A DNA stretch of 64,000 bases, taken from positions 3,906,001 to 3,970,000 of the forward strand of contig NZ_CP016948.1 in NCBI RefSeq assembly GCF_001642805.2, given 5' to 3'. The translations under genes were made by a program, and so were the position numbers. The notes under the pieces were generated by a model. The model did not search any database. It saw only the letters and a list, made by a program, of their open reading frames with translations, and was not told where the DNA came from. The stretch is from Serratia surfactantfaciens. Lineage in GTDB: Bacteria; Pseudomonadota; Gammaproteobacteria; Enterobacterales; Enterobacteriaceae. Below are positions 49,818 to 58,469 of this stretch, in pieces; position 1 is the stretch's first letter; each line of letters opens with the position of its first letter.

Positions 49818-51467
49818 TTACCCTTCGCGCTCGATCAGCAGCGCTTCGAGCAAGTCGAGATCGTGCAGCAGTTTTTGCAGCGTCTCGTTGCTGATTTTCT
49901 GCGTGGCGCGCAGGTGGTACAGCTCGCCGCGCTCGGCGCGCAGCGCCGTCAGGCGGAAACGCCGCTCGAGGTTTTCCATCGCCAGCGCATTCTCGATGTC
50001 GTCTTTCGAGGCGATGCGCCGCCGCAGCATGCCCGTCACCCGCGAGCTGACCTCTTTCAATACCTGCGGATCGAGGTTCTCTTCGGTATCGGCAACCAGG
50101 CGCTCTTCCATTTTATTCACGCTCTCGATCGCCACTTCGGCCGCCATGGCGATCGCCATGCGCTCTTCCTGCTTGCTGGCGCTCTTGTCGGTGACCTGCA
50201 CGCCACGCAGCAGCAGCGGCAACGCCAGCACGCCGACGATCAACGACAGCAGGATCACCCCGGCGGCGATAAACACCAGTTGATAGCGCGCCGGGAAGGC
50301 GGTGCCGTCACTCAACAACAGCGGTATCGACAGCACACCGGCCAGGGTAATCGCCCCGCGCACCCCGGCGAACGACGCCACCCACAGCTCACGCGTGCTG
50401 TAATCGCCGAACTGCAGCGGGCGCTTTTTCATAAAGCGGTTGCTGGTTTTCTTCATTACCCACAGCCAGGTGAAGCGCAGCACCAGCAGCGCGGCGTAGA
50501 TGGTGGCCACGTCAGCGAACAGGTACCAGGTCTGAATCGTCGGATCCAGCTCCGCCTGCAGGATAGAGGTCTCGAGAATGCCCGGCAGCTGCAGGCCCAA
50601 CATGATGAACACCATGCCGTTGAACACGAACTCCAGCATCGCCCATACGCTGTTGGCGCGCAGGCGCATCGCCAGCGGCGCGTTGCGGATCACGCCGGAC
50701 TGGCTGATGGTCATCCCCGCCGCTACCGCCGCCAGGATGCCGGAGACGCCGATATGTTCGGCGATCAGATAAGAGGCGAACGGCAGCAGCAACAGGAACA
50801 CGATCTGGGTCGCCGGATCGTCGCCGCTCCAGCGGCTCATCACCCGCAGCGATTTACTGTAGGTCCAGGTGACCGCCACACCGGCCAACAGGCCGCCGAT
50901 CGCCACTTTGAGGAACTCCAGGGTTGCGCCGCCCACGGTGAACACCATGGTGCCCATCGCCACCGCGATGGCGAACTTGAGCGACACCAGGCCGGAGGCG
51001 TCGTTCATCAGCGCCTCGCCCTCGAGCACGCCCATGATCGGCTTGGGAATGCGCCCTTTACCGACGATGCCGGACAGCGCCACGGCGTCGGTCGGCGACA
51101 GCACCGCCGCCAGCGCGAAGGCCGCCACCAGCGGAATGCCCGGCACCATGGCGTAGATCAGATAGCCGACGCCGACCACGGTGATCAGCACCAGCACCAG
51201 CGCCAGGCCGAGAATTTCACGCCCGTGATGCAGGAACTCGCGCGTCGGCGTTTTCCAGCCGTCGGCGAACAGCAGCGGCGGGATGAACAGCACCAGGAAC
51301 AGTTCGGGATCAAAGTCGACGTGCAGCCCGAAATGCGGCCAGGCCAACAGCGCCCCGATGGCGATTTGCATCAGCGGCAGCGGCACCTGGAACGGCAACA
51401 TGCGCGTCACCACCCCGGACAGGGAGACCACCAGGATCAAAATGAGGATTGTAAAAAAGATTTCCAT
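49818..51467 (-). CDS. yjcE: Na+/H+ antiporter, CPA1 family (YjcE)
   Basis: 549-aa protein with about 12 membrane helices and a C-terminal cytoplasmic helical tail of some 150 residues. The ion-site motif E-A-L-M-N-D-A-S-G-L is present (about residues 150-160). It is the same length as E. coli YjcE and matches it from end to end. It exchanges Na+ (or K+) for protons in pH and salt homeostasis; ion preference is not readable. It lies next to ghxP, as yjcE and yjcD do in E. coli. Confidence 0.92.
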   Translation of the reverse strand: MEIFFTILILILVVSLSGVVTRMLPFQVPLPLMQIAIGALLAWPHFGLHVDFDPELFLVLFIPPLLFADGWKTPTREFLHHGREILGLALVLVLITVVGVGYLIYAMVPGIPLVAAFALAAVLSPTDAVALSGIVGKGRIPKPIMGVLEGEALMNDASGLVSLKFAIAVAMGTMVFTVGGATLEFLKVAIGGLLAGVAVTWTYSKSLRVMSRWSGDDPATQIVFLLLLPFASYLIAEHIGVSGILAAVAAGMTISQSGVIRNAPLAMRLRANSVWAMLEFVFNGMVFIMLGLQLPGILETSILQAELDPTIQTWYLFADVATIYAALLVLRFTWLWVMKKTSNRFMKKRPLQFGDYSTRELWVASFAGVRGAITLAGVLSIPLLLSDGTAFPARYQLVFIAAGVILLSLIVGVLALPLLLRGVQVTDKSASKQEERMAIAMAAEVAIESVNKMEERLVADTEENLDPQVLKEVSSRVTGMLRRRIASKDDIENALAMENLERRFRLTALRAERGELYHLRATQKISNETLQKLLHDLDLLEALLIEREG

Positions 51468-51664
51468 GCTTTCCTTAGACTCTACGATTCAGACGACATC
51501 GGCTCAGGGCCTGCGTTGGTCCCGATAGTAGATCACTTTTTTTACAGCGGTTAAAGCTTGTTGTGCCTTTCAAAACGCGGTGCAGAGCAGAAGAAGACTT
51601 ATCTTAAGAAGGGAGATGCCGTGCATGCTTCCCCCGCCCGCCGGGCGAGGGAAACGAGGCGTGA

Positions 51665-53026
51665 TTAAATCGCCCAGCCGCCGGCGTAAAACGCCACCAG
51701 CGCTACGGCGATCAGCACGGTGCCGATGTTCAGCTTGCGCCATTCGCCGGAGAAGATGCGGCCGATGACCAGCGAGCTGAAGCCCAGCATGATGCCGGTG
51801 ACGATGTTGCAGGTCAGCACGATGAATACCGCGCACAGCAGGCCGGCCATCGCATCGACGAAGTCGTTGAAGTCCAGCTTGGTGACGTTGCTCAACATCA
51901 GCAGGCCGACGTACATCAACGCCGGTGCAGTGGCATAGACCGGTACCAGATAGGCCAGCGGCGACAGGAACAGGATCAGCAGGAACAGAATGCCGACCAC
52001 GGTGGCGGTCAGGCCGGTCTTGCCGCCCGCGGCGGTGCCGGCGGCGGACTCGATGTAGACGGCGGCGGGTGCGGCGCCCACCAGGCCGGAGAAGATGCTG
52101 CTCAGGGAATCCGAGGTCAGCGCCTTGCCACCGCTGATGATCTGCCCGTCTTTATCCAGCAGGTTGGCCTGCCCGGCCACCGCGCGGATGGTGCCGGTGG
52201 CGTCGAACACCGCGGTCATCACCAGCGCCAGCACGCTCGGCAACACCACCGGCTGCAGCGCGCCCATGATATCCAGGCTGAAGATCAACGATTTGCCATC
52301 AGCGTCCGCCAGGCTCGGCATGGCGAACAGCCCCTGGTATTTCACCGCCGGATCGAAGATCAGACCGATGATGGAAATGGCGATGATCACCAGCAGAATG
52401 CCGCCGGGCACGCGCAGTTTCTCCAGCCCGAAGATCACCGCCAGACCGACCAACGTCATCACCACCGGGAAGGAGGTGAAGGCACCGAGCGCTACCGGCA
52501 GGCCATCCAGCGGGTTCTTCACCACCAGGCCGACGCCGTTGGCGGCGATCAGCAGCAGGAACAGGCCGATGCCGATGCCGGTGCCGTGCGCCACGCCCAT
52601 CGGCAGGTTGCGCAGGATCCAGGCGCGAATGCCGGTCACCGAGATGACGGTAAACAGCACGCCCATCAGGAACACTGCGCCCAGCGCCACCGGGATGCTG
52701 ATGTGTTGGCCCAGCACCAGGCTGAACGCGGTGAAAGCGGTCAACGAGATCGCACAGCCGATGGCCATCGGCAGATTAGCCCACAACCCCATCAACAGCG
52801 ATCCCAGACCAGCCACCAGGCAGGTGGAGACGAACACCGCCGCCGGCGGGAAACCCGCCTTGCCCAGCATGCTCGGCACTACGATCACCGAGTACACCAT
52901 CGCCAGGAAGGTGGTCAGCCCCGCCACCACTTCCTGGCGCACGCTGCTGCCGCGCGCGGAAATTTTAAAATAGCCATCAAGCCCGCCGGTTGGTTTTGCG
53001 GCGTGGTTCGCTTGAGAGTTCGACAT
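51665..53026 (-). CDS. ghxP: Guanine/hypoxanthine permease, NCS2 AzgA-like
   Basis: 453-aa purine:H+ symporter with about 14 helices, matching E. coli GhxP (YjcD) nearly residue for residue after the first 15 positions ([16 protein letters not shown], and the D-A-T-G-T-I and [13 protein letters not shown] substrate blocks). It imports guanine and hypoxanthine for salvage. Three PurR-box-like 16-mers upstream indicate purine repression. The adenine paralogue PurP is less similar in the N-terminus. Confidence 0.92.
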   Translation of the reverse strand: MSNSQANHAAKPTGGLDGYFKISARGSSVRQEVVAGLTTFLAMVYSVIVVPSMLGKAGFPPAAVFVSTCLVAGLGSLLMGLWANLPMAIGCAISLTAFTAFSLVLGQHISIPVALGAVFLMGVLFTVISVTGIRAWILRNLPMGVAHGTGIGIGLFLLLIAANGVGLVVKNPLDGLPVALGAFTSFPVVMTLVGLAVIFGLEKLRVPGGILLVIIAISIIGLIFDPAVKYQGLFAMPSLADADGKSLIFSLDIMGALQPVVLPSVLALVMTAVFDATGTIRAVAGQANLLDKDGQIISGGKALTSDSLSSIFSGLVGAAPAAVYIESAAGTAAGGKTGLTATVVGILFLLILFLSPLAYLVPVYATAPALMYVGLLMLSNVTKLDFNDFVDAMAGLLCAVFIVLTCNIVTGIMLGFSSLVIGRIFSGEWRKLNIGTVLIAVALVAFYAGGWAI

Positions 53027-53098
53027 AGGTTACTTCCCCTGTGTTTCATGAATCGGCCCGTCGCAGCAGGCCTGTAATCTCGCCCGCGCCTGATCGCC

Positions 53099-53114
53099 AC
53101 GTAATCGTTTACGT
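53099..53114. promoter_or_regulatory. PurR box 1 upstream of ghxP
   Basis: ACGTAATCGTTTACGT, nearly palindromic and close to the PurR consensus ACGCAAACGTTTNCNT. It is 73 bases from the ghxP start, a normal place for repression. Confidence 0.75.
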
Positions 53115-53166
53115 CACGTTCCGCTTCCTTGCCCTTCCGTCGCACCGCCAACGGCGATGCGCACCA

Positions 53167-53182
53167 AGGCAAACGTTTAACT
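53167..53182. promoter_or_regulatory. PurR box 2 upstream of ghxP
   Basis: AGGCAAACGTTTAACT keeps the full CAAACGTTT core of the PurR consensus. Confidence 0.7.
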
Positions 53183-53221
53183 CGCAGCGCGCGGTACGGG
53201 TGATTTATGGTGGTTTATTCA

Positions 53222-53237
53222 AGGCAAACGATTATCC
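53222..53237. promoter_or_regulatory. PurR box 3 upstream of ghxP
   Basis: AGGCAAACGATTATCC keeps GCAAACG and the T-rich right half with one core change. It is the weakest of the three and the farthest from the gene. Confidence 0.5.
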
Positions 53238-53310
53238 TGCCTTCCCTAGCGTCTAATCAACTAAAGATCGCGGCAAATTATGCAGAAAATGACGGGAATG
53301 GCTTCTGCAC

Positions 53311-53336
53311 GAAAAGACGGGGCGACCGGACGCCCC
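53311..53336 (-). terminator. Terminator-like hairpin after the VOC gene
   Basis: 6-bp GC stem GGGGCG/CGCCCC with a 6-base loop, followed on the minus strand after a short gap by CTTTTC, 23 bases after the VOC stop. Confidence 0.6.
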
Positions 53337-53359
53337 GAGCGACATCTTCCACGACGACA

Positions 53360-53767
53360 TTATTGCGTCTGCACCGCACTGGGATCCATGTACATCAGCT
53401 CCCAGATATGGCCGTCCAGATCCTGGAATCCGTGGCCGTACATAACGCCATAATCCCGCGGCTGGTGGTAGGTATTGCCGCCGCCGGCGATCGCCTTGCG
53501 CACCAGTTCGTCGACCGCCGCCCGGCTGGGTTGCGACAGACAAACCAGCACCTCGGTGGCCTGCCTGGCATCGCCGATCGGATTTGGGGTAAACATGCTG
53601 AATTTGTCGTGGGTCAGCAGCATCACGTAAATCGTCTCGCTGACCACCATGCAGGCGGCGGTATCGTCGGTAAATTGCGGGTTGAAACTGAATCCCAACT
53701 GGGTGAAAAACGCCATCGAGGCGGGCAGATCGCGTACGGGCAGATTAACGAAGATTTGCGTAGCCAT
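53360..53767 (-). CDS. VOC-family (glyoxalase/bleomycin-resistance fold) protein
   Basis: 135-aa vicinal-oxygen-chelate protein with two beta-alpha-beta-beta-beta repeats (opening V-N-L-P-V-R-D-L, closing D-L-D-G-H-I-W-E-L-M-Y). The terminal H and E are metal-ligand candidates. This subgroup is usually annotated as a lactoylglutathione lyase relative, but the substrate is unknown. It is a single-gene unit 47 bases upstream of the GST gene end, on the same strand. Confidence 0.82.
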   Translation of the reverse strand: MATQIFVNLPVRDLPASMAFFTQLGFSFNPQFTDDTAACMVVSETIYVMLLTHDKFSMFTPNPIGDARQATEVLVCLSQPSRAAVDELVRKAIAGGGNTYHQPRDYGVMYGHGFQDLDGHIWELMYMDPSAVQTQ

Positions 53768-53814
53768 GGGCTACCTCCGATGAAGAATGACCTCATCGAG
53801 TATAGCCCATCGCT

Positions 53815-54483
53815 TTAACTCAGCAGATCGTAAGGGCCGCCCTGCTCCAGCGCCCGTTGATAGGCCGGCCGGGCATGAATGCGCTGCAGGAAGCCGCGCA
53901 GTTTCGGGCAATTGTCCAGCGCGCCGCGCGCCGCCATCGCCTCCAGCGGGAAACTCATCTGGATGTCCGCCGCACTGAAGTCGTTGCCGACGAACCAGCT
54001 GCCCTTGTTCAGGTGCTGCTCAAGGTACTCGCAGTGCGGCGCGATCTGCTTGTCGAGGTATTCGCGCTGCACGCCTTTGCCGATCGCGCCCGCCACCGGC
54101 CGCAGCAGCCACGGGATCGGCGGCTGGCCGAGACGGCTGAACACCAGTTTCATCACCAACAGCGGCATCAGCGATCCTTCCGCGTAGTGCAGCCAGTAGC
54201 GGTATTGCTGACGCGCGTGGAAATCGGTCGGCATGAACATGCCTTGCGCGTCATAGGCTTCCTGCAAATATTCGATAATGGCGCCGGATTCCGCCAGCGT
54301 CAGATCGCCGTCGACGATCACCGGCGATTTGCCCAGCGGGTGGATCTTTTTCAGCGCCGGCGGCGCCAGCATGGTGTTCGGATCGCGCTCGTAGCGTTGC
54401 ACCTGATAGGGCACGCCCAGCTCTTCCAGAAACCACAGAATGCGCTGCGAACGCGAGTGATTGAGATGATGAACAATGATCAT
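53815..54483 (-). CDS. Glutathione S-transferase family protein
   Basis: 222-aa GST with an N-terminal thioredoxin-like domain (H-H-L-N-H-S-R-S-Q-R-I-L-W-F-L-E-E-L; Ser in the G-site position, and E-S-G-A-I-I-E-Y-L for glutathione binding) and an all-helical C-terminal domain. ATG 54483 matches the family; the longer open frame upstream is the overlapping neighbour read in another frame. It overlaps the lipocalin-like gene by 4 bases (ATGA), so the two probably act together, perhaps in detoxification. Substrate unknown. Confidence 0.9.
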   Translation of the reverse strand: MIIVHHLNHSRSQRILWFLEELGVPYQVQRYERDPNTMLAPPALKKIHPLGKSPVIVDGDLTLAESGAIIEYLQEAYDAQGMFMPTDFHARQQYRYWLHYAEGSLMPLLVMKLVFSRLGQPPIPWLLRPVAGAIGKGVQREYLDKQIAPHCEYLEQHLNKGSWFVGNDFSAADIQMSFPLEAMAARGALDNCPKLRGFLQRIHARPAYQRALEQGGPYDLLS

Positions 54484-54923
54484 GACGAGGCTCCTGTCCG
54501 TTGCCACACCAGCTCGCCAACCTGCAAGCCGTTGCCGAGCTGCAGCGGAACCGTGCGCAACGTCAGCCGATCGCCGCTGAAAGCGTAAAAGCGTACCTGA
54601 CGGCTGCCGATCCAGTTGGGGAACGAACAGCCTTCGACCTGATGCACCACCTGCAGCTCGCTTTCCTCCACCTGATAGCGGCCGAAGTAGCAAATCATAT
54701 TGATGAAAGCGGTATGGATCTCGCGTTCGGACCCCTGCGCCAAATCAGCGGCGGCGAAACGCGGCCGCACGGCGCTGTAGAGCTGCGCCGCCATCGTGCC
54801 ATTGGCCTCATAGTGGATGCGCCCCAACACCTGCTCACCCAGCGGATAATTCAACTCGCCATCCTGATTTTTAAACGCCGACGACACCAGCGCCCAGCTG
54901 CCGATAAACGCGTTTACCGTCAT
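54480..54923 (-). CDS. Lipocalin-like domain protein
   Basis: 147-aa soluble protein opening F-I-G-S-W-A-L-V-S, the pattern of the lipocalin_5/AttH-like families (G-x-W-x-L-V-S near the N-terminus, then alternating beta strands). No signal peptide is seen. The start at 54923 was chosen from this motif; an earlier in-frame start adds an Arg/His-rich stretch. It is translationally coupled to the downstream GST gene. A role in binding or processing a small hydrophobic ligand is inferred from the fold. Confidence 0.75.
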   Translation of the reverse strand: MTVNAFIGSWALVSSAFKNQDGELNYPLGEQVLGRIHYEANGTMAAQLYSAVRPRFAAADLAQGSEREIHTAFINMICYFGRYQVEESELQVVHQVEGCSFPNWIGSRQVRFYAFSGDRLTLRTVPLQLGNGLQVGELVWQRTGASS

Positions 54924-55118
54924 CAGTCTTCTCCGGTTAAGGATCGTCTGTAAAGGGTAGTGATGATTTTTACCGCGCGCCAGCGGGTGAAAAATAATCA
55001 ATTTATTTGAATGAAATACTCAAAACTCTCCGATTTTTTATTCCGACCTGCCGCACTACTATTTAACACATCGAGAGACAACGAGCTCTCACCCAATCAA
55101 TACGCTGAGGAATACATC

Positions 55119-55379
55119 ATGAAAAACGTCAAAATTTTTGCTACCGCTGCACTGCTGGCTACCGCTTCTTTCGCTACCTTCGCCGCTGACCTGCCAACCA
55201 GCCAGCCTGCCGCAGACGCTCAGAAAATCGGCGTAGTCTCCGTGAGCGGCGCCGCCAACCTGAGCGCGCTGGAAAGCGAACTGGCCAGCAAAGCCGCCGC
55301 GTCGGGTGCCAGCTCATACCGCATCGTCGCCGCCGGCGGTCAGAACAAACTGTATGGCACCGCAGAAATCTTCAACTGA
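55119..55379 (+). CDS. YhcN/BhsA-family (DUF1471) small periplasmic protein
   Basis: 86-aa protein with a Sec signal (M-K-N-V-K-I-F-A-T-A-A, cleavage near residue 22) and the DUF1471 core: I-G-x-V-S-V-S-G-A, a Ser/Ala-rich helix, then S-Y-R-I-V-A-A-G-G and G-T-A-E-I-F-N. Relatives such as BhsA, YhcN and McbA are induced by acid, copper, peroxide or biofilm conditions. ATG 55119 begins the signal. It has its own terminator and a 195-base upstream gap. Confidence 0.9.
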   Translation: MKNVKIFATAALLATASFATFAADLPTSQPAADAQKIGVVSVSGAANLSALESELASKAAASGASSYRIVAAGGQNKLYGTAEIFN

Positions 55380-55408
55380 TCGTCGAACAGCTAACCGACG
55401 GAAGAAAG

Positions 55409-55435
55409 AAGCCCCGCAAGGGGCTTTTCTCGTTT
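55409..55435 (+). terminator. Terminator after the DUF1471 gene
   Basis: 7-bp stem AAGCCCC/GGGGCTT with a 4-base loop, then TT and a further T4 six bases on. It ends at the stop of the convergent LysR gene and may serve both directions. Confidence 0.85.
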
Positions 55436-56352
55436 TAGCGGGCGTCAAAGCGCGCCGCCAGCTTCTGCAGGCGAAACTGCTCGGTGATGTAATCGACGAA
55501 TACCCGGGTTTTGGTCGGCAAAAATTTGGTGGTGGGAAAATAGAGGTAGACGCTGCCGCGATCGACATACCAGCCCGGCAGAACCCTCACCAGACGGCCG
55601 CTTTCCAGATAAGGCGCCGCATTCGGCATGCCGATCAGCGCGATGCCTACCCCCATCTCCGCCGCCCGCGCGGCCGCTTCCGGTTCGTTGACCGTCATCG
55701 TGACCGCCATCGCCGGTGCCCGCTGCTCATTGACCGCGTTGCGCAGCGGCTGATGGCGGATACGCCCGGTTTGCGGCGAGCGGATAAAAATGCCCGCATG
55801 TTCCGCCAACTGCTCCGGCTCCGTCAGCGGCGGCCGCTGCCGCAGATACTCCGGCGAGGCCACCAACACCCCATGAGCCGGCGCCAGCTCACGCGCGATG
55901 ATGCCCTGCGCCAATTCAATGCCGCCGCCCAATGCCGCATCGAAGTGCTCACCGATCAGATCGACCTGGCGGTTGTCGAAATGCCAGTCCGGCACGATCG
56001 CCGGATAACGCGCCAGAAAGTCCGGCAGCATCGGCAAGACGAAATGCAGACCAAAGGCGGTGCCCATGCTGACCTTCAGCCCGCCGGCCGCCGCGCCGCC
56101 GCCGCTGCTCAGCCCTTTCAATGCGCACTGGATCGATTGCAATCCGCCGCTCACCTCGCTGAGAAAACGCTCCCCCGCCTCGGTGAGGATCAGCTTGCGG
56201 GTATTACGCTGAAACAGCCGCACGCCAACCACCGCTTCCAGCCGGGTGACATTCTTGCTCACCGCTGCCGGGCTGATGCCCAGCTTGCGGCCGGCGGCGG
56301 AAAAGCTGCCGTTTTCCGCGCTGCTGACGAAGCACTCCAGATGTCCCAGCAT
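55435..56352 (-). CDS. LysR-type transcriptional regulator
   Basis: 305-aa LTTR of the CrgA-like group: N-terminal HTH with S-F-S-A-A-G-R-K-L-G-I-S and A-A-V-S-K-N-V-T-R-L-E, then the effector-binding domain. It is divergent from the SDR gene with a 126-base gap, and LysR regulators usually control their divergent neighbour, so the SDR is its likely target. Effector unknown. Confidence 0.88.
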   Translation of the reverse strand: MLGHLECFVSSAENGSFSAAGRKLGISPAAVSKNVTRLEAVVGVRLFQRNTRKLILTEAGERFLSEVSGGLQSIQCALKGLSSGGGAAAGGLKVSMGTAFGLHFVLPMLPDFLARYPAIVPDWHFDNRQVDLIGEHFDAALGGGIELAQGIIARELAPAHGVLVASPEYLRQRPPLTEPEQLAEHAGIFIRSPQTGRIRHQPLRNAVNEQRAPAMAVTMTVNEPEAAARAAEMGVGIALIGMPNAAPYLESGRLVRVLPGWYVDRGSVYLYFPTTKFLPTKTRVFVDYITEQFRLQKLAARFDAR

Positions 56353-56478
56353 GTTTTTCCTCTATGGATTTTAAACTTATGGTTTGAACTGATTATAGCT
56401 CTTTGTGGCTAGTTACCGCGCGGGCGATCCCAGATACTGACCGTAACGGTTTTCCCTTACCCACTCTGGAGACACAGC

Positions 56479-57228
56479 ATGACCACAGCACAAACTCTGC
56501 AAGGTAAAGTCGCATTCGTTCAGGGCGGCTCGCGCGGCATCGGCGCCGCCATCGTGAAACGGCTGGCGAGCGAAGGCGCCGCCGTCGCCTTTACCTACGC
56601 CGCCTCGGCCGATCGCGCCGACGCGGTGGTGAACGCCATCACCGCCGCCGGCGGCAAAGCCCTCGCCATCAAGGCCGACAGCGCCGATGCGGCGGCGCTG
56701 CAGCAGGCGGTACGCCAGGCGGTGAACCTCTTCGGCAACCTGGATATTCTGGTGAATAACGCCGGGGTATTTACGCTGGGTGGCACCGAAGAGCTGGCGC
56801 TGGACGACCTGGACCGCATGCTGGCGGTCAACGTGCGCAGCGTGTTCGTCGCCAGCCAGGAAGCGGCGCGCCACATGAACGACGGCGGCCGCATCATCCA
56901 CATCGGCAGCACCAACGCCGAGCGCGTGCCGTTCGGCGGCGCCGCGGTCTATGCGATGAGCAAATCGGCCCTGGTCGGTTTGACCAAAGGCATGGCGCGC
57001 GATCTCGGCCCGCGCGGTATCACCGTCAATAACGTGCAGCCCGGCCCGGTGGACACCGAGATGAACCCGGACGCCGGCGAGTTCGCCGATCAACTCAAGC
57101 AGTTGATGGCGATCGGCCGCTACGGCAAAGATGAAGAGATCGCCGGCTTCGTCGCCTACCTGGCCGGCCCGCAGGCGGGTTATATCACCGGCGCCAGCCT
57201 GAGCATCGACGGTGGCTTCTCGGCATAA
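56479..57228 (+). CDS. Short-chain dehydrogenase/reductase
   Basis: 249-aa classical SDR. The cofactor loop is G-G-S-R-G-I-G (an Arg after Ser and the Y-A-A-S-A region suggest NADP), N-N-A-G is at about residues 93-96, the catalytic Ser is in H-I-G-S-T-N, and Y-A-M-S-K supplies Tyr and Lys. It resembles quinone- or ketone-reducing SDRs paired with LysR genes. Substrate not determinable. It carries its own terminator. Confidence 0.9.
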   Translation: MTTAQTLQGKVAFVQGGSRGIGAAIVKRLASEGAAVAFTYAASADRADAVVNAITAAGGKALAIKADSADAAALQQAVRQAVNLFGNLDILVNNAGVFTLGGTEELALDDLDRMLAVNVRSVFVASQEAARHMNDGGRIIHIGSTNAERVPFGGAAVYAMSKSALVGLTKGMARDLGPRGITVNNVQPGPVDTEMNPDAGEFADQLKQLMAIGRYGKDEEIAGFVAYLAGPQAGYITGASLSIDGGFSA

Positions 57229-57247
57229 CCATCTCTGAAATGCAAAC

Positions 57248-57269
57248 AGCCCCGTGAAGGGGCTTTTTT
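57248..57269 (+). terminator. Terminator after the SDR gene
   Basis: 6-bp stem AGCCCC/GGGGCT with a 5-base loop and a T6 tail, 20 bases after the stop. Confidence 0.88.
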
Positions 57270-57418
57270 ATAGAAAAAATATCATTAAATAAGGAAGCAT
57301 TATTTGGCTTAATCACATTAATGCCACACTCGATACCTTTTTTGAATCGACAACTTTGAAATTCTCTTGTCATTACAGCCAATGCCATACTGCCCAGTCA
57401 CCCTATGGAGAAGTTAAT

Positions 57419-58417
57419 ATGAAAGAAAGAACGCTAGGCAATGGTTTAACCGTATCGGCTATGGGTTTTGGCGCGATGGGATTGAGTGAGTTCTATGGCG
57501 ACACCGATGATAATACATCGCTGACGGTATTAAAAACGGTGATTGACACTGGCGTCAATTTTATTGACACCGCCAACTTATATGGTCGTGGACATAACGA
57601 AAGGTTATTAGGCCATTTCCTTGCCACGCTGGGCCATGCACAGCGCAACAAAATAAAAATTGCCACAAAATGCGGTATCGATCGCTCCGATGACAATGCC
57701 TACGCGCGCCGCATCAATAATCAACCTGATTATATTCGCCGTTGCTGTCATGAGTCACTGCAGCGGTTGGGAGTCGAGCGTATCGATCTCTATTACCTGC
57801 ACCGCGTCGATCCCCAAGCGGATATTGAGGAGAGCATGAGCTGTCTGTCACAGCTGGTGAAAGAAGGCAAGATTGCGCAGGTGGGCTTATGCGAAGTCTC
57901 TGCTGCCACATTGGAAAAAGCGCACCATGTTCATCCGATCAGCGCCTTGCAAACCGAATATTCACTCTGGACACGCGATATCGAAGAAAACGTGCTGCCG
58001 ACAGCCATGCGTTTGGGCGTCGGCGTTGTTCCTTACTCTCCGTTAGGCCGGGGATTCCTGACCGGGAAATATCTCAGCAATCAGGCCTTCGCCGATAATG
58101 ATTTCCGCAAAAACAATGAACGATTCATTCAGAGTAATATCGAGCATAATGCTAAAATCCTGCAGGCGATCGCCCCGCTGGCGGAAAAGCATCAATGCAC
58201 GCCTGGACAAATTTCGTTAGCCTGGTTACTGGCTAAATATGAGAAAATCGTCCCCATTCCTGGCACCAAAAACAGTCATTACGCTATCGAAAATGCCCAA
58301 GCGGAGAACATCAGACTGACTGAAGAAGATTTAACCTTGCTTAATACATTAAAGGAAAAAATAACAATTATGGGAGAGCGTTATAGCCCAGAGGGAATGA
58401 AAGGCGTGAACGCCTGA
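57419..58417 (+). CDS. Aldo/keto reductase
   Basis: 332-aa NADPH-dependent TIM-barrel reductase. The catalytic tetrad is readable: D-T-A-N-L-Y (Asp and Tyr), A-T-K-C-G (Lys) and Y-Y-L-H-R-V (His). The C-terminal I-P-G-T-K-N cofactor motif is present. The ATG at 57419 follows a GGAG ribosome site. Base composition is clearly lower in GC than the SDR just upstream, which suggests acquired DNA starting here. It converges on the thiolase gene of the AfsA operon and may or may not share its pathway. Confidence 0.88.
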   Translation: MKERTLGNGLTVSAMGFGAMGLSEFYGDTDDNTSLTVLKTVIDTGVNFIDTANLYGRGHNERLLGHFLATLGHAQRNKIKIATKCGIDRSDDNAYARRINNQPDYIRRCCHESLQRLGVERIDLYYLHRVDPQADIEESMSCLSQLVKEGKIAQVGLCEVSAATLEKAHHVHPISALQTEYSLWTRDIEENVLPTAMRLGVGVVPYSPLGRGFLTGKYLSNQAFADNDFRKNNERFIQSNIEHNAKILQAIAPLAEKHQCTPGQISLAWLLAKYEKIVPIPGTKNSHYAIENAQAENIRLTEEDLTLLNTLKEKITIMGERYSPEGMKGVNA

Positions 58418-58431
58418 TAATATCAATAAAA

Positions 58432-58460
58432 AGAGGGCTGAAATATCAGCCCTCTTTTTT
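58432..58460. terminator. Bidirectional terminator between the aldo/keto reductase and thiolase genes
   Basis: Perfect 10-bp stem AGAGGGCTGA/TCAGCCCTCT with a 4-base loop. T6 follows on the plus strand and an A-run (58427-58432) gives U residues on the minus strand. It closes both the reductase gene and the AfsA operon. Confidence 0.92.
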
Positions 58461-58469
58461 ATGCTTAAT

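Larger units (their letters stand above)
53027..53359. promoter_or_regulatory. ghxP upstream region
   Basis: 333 bases without a gene, between the ghxP start and the 3' end of the VOC gene. It holds three PurR-box-like sites (listed separately) and the VOC-gene terminator. Promoter boxes could not be placed with confidence. Confidence 0.6.

Noticed and set aside
49863..51554. 563-codon plus-strand frame opposite the Na+/H+ antiporter
   Set aside because: Composition is His/Arg/Gln-rich with no motif, and the opposite strand encodes a full-length match to YjcE.
56479..58417. SDR and aldo/keto reductase as parts of the AfsA pathway (ketoreductase step)
   Set aside because: They are on the opposite strand, each with its own terminator, and the SDR pairs with a LysR gene. 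They could help in trans, but the sequence does not show it.
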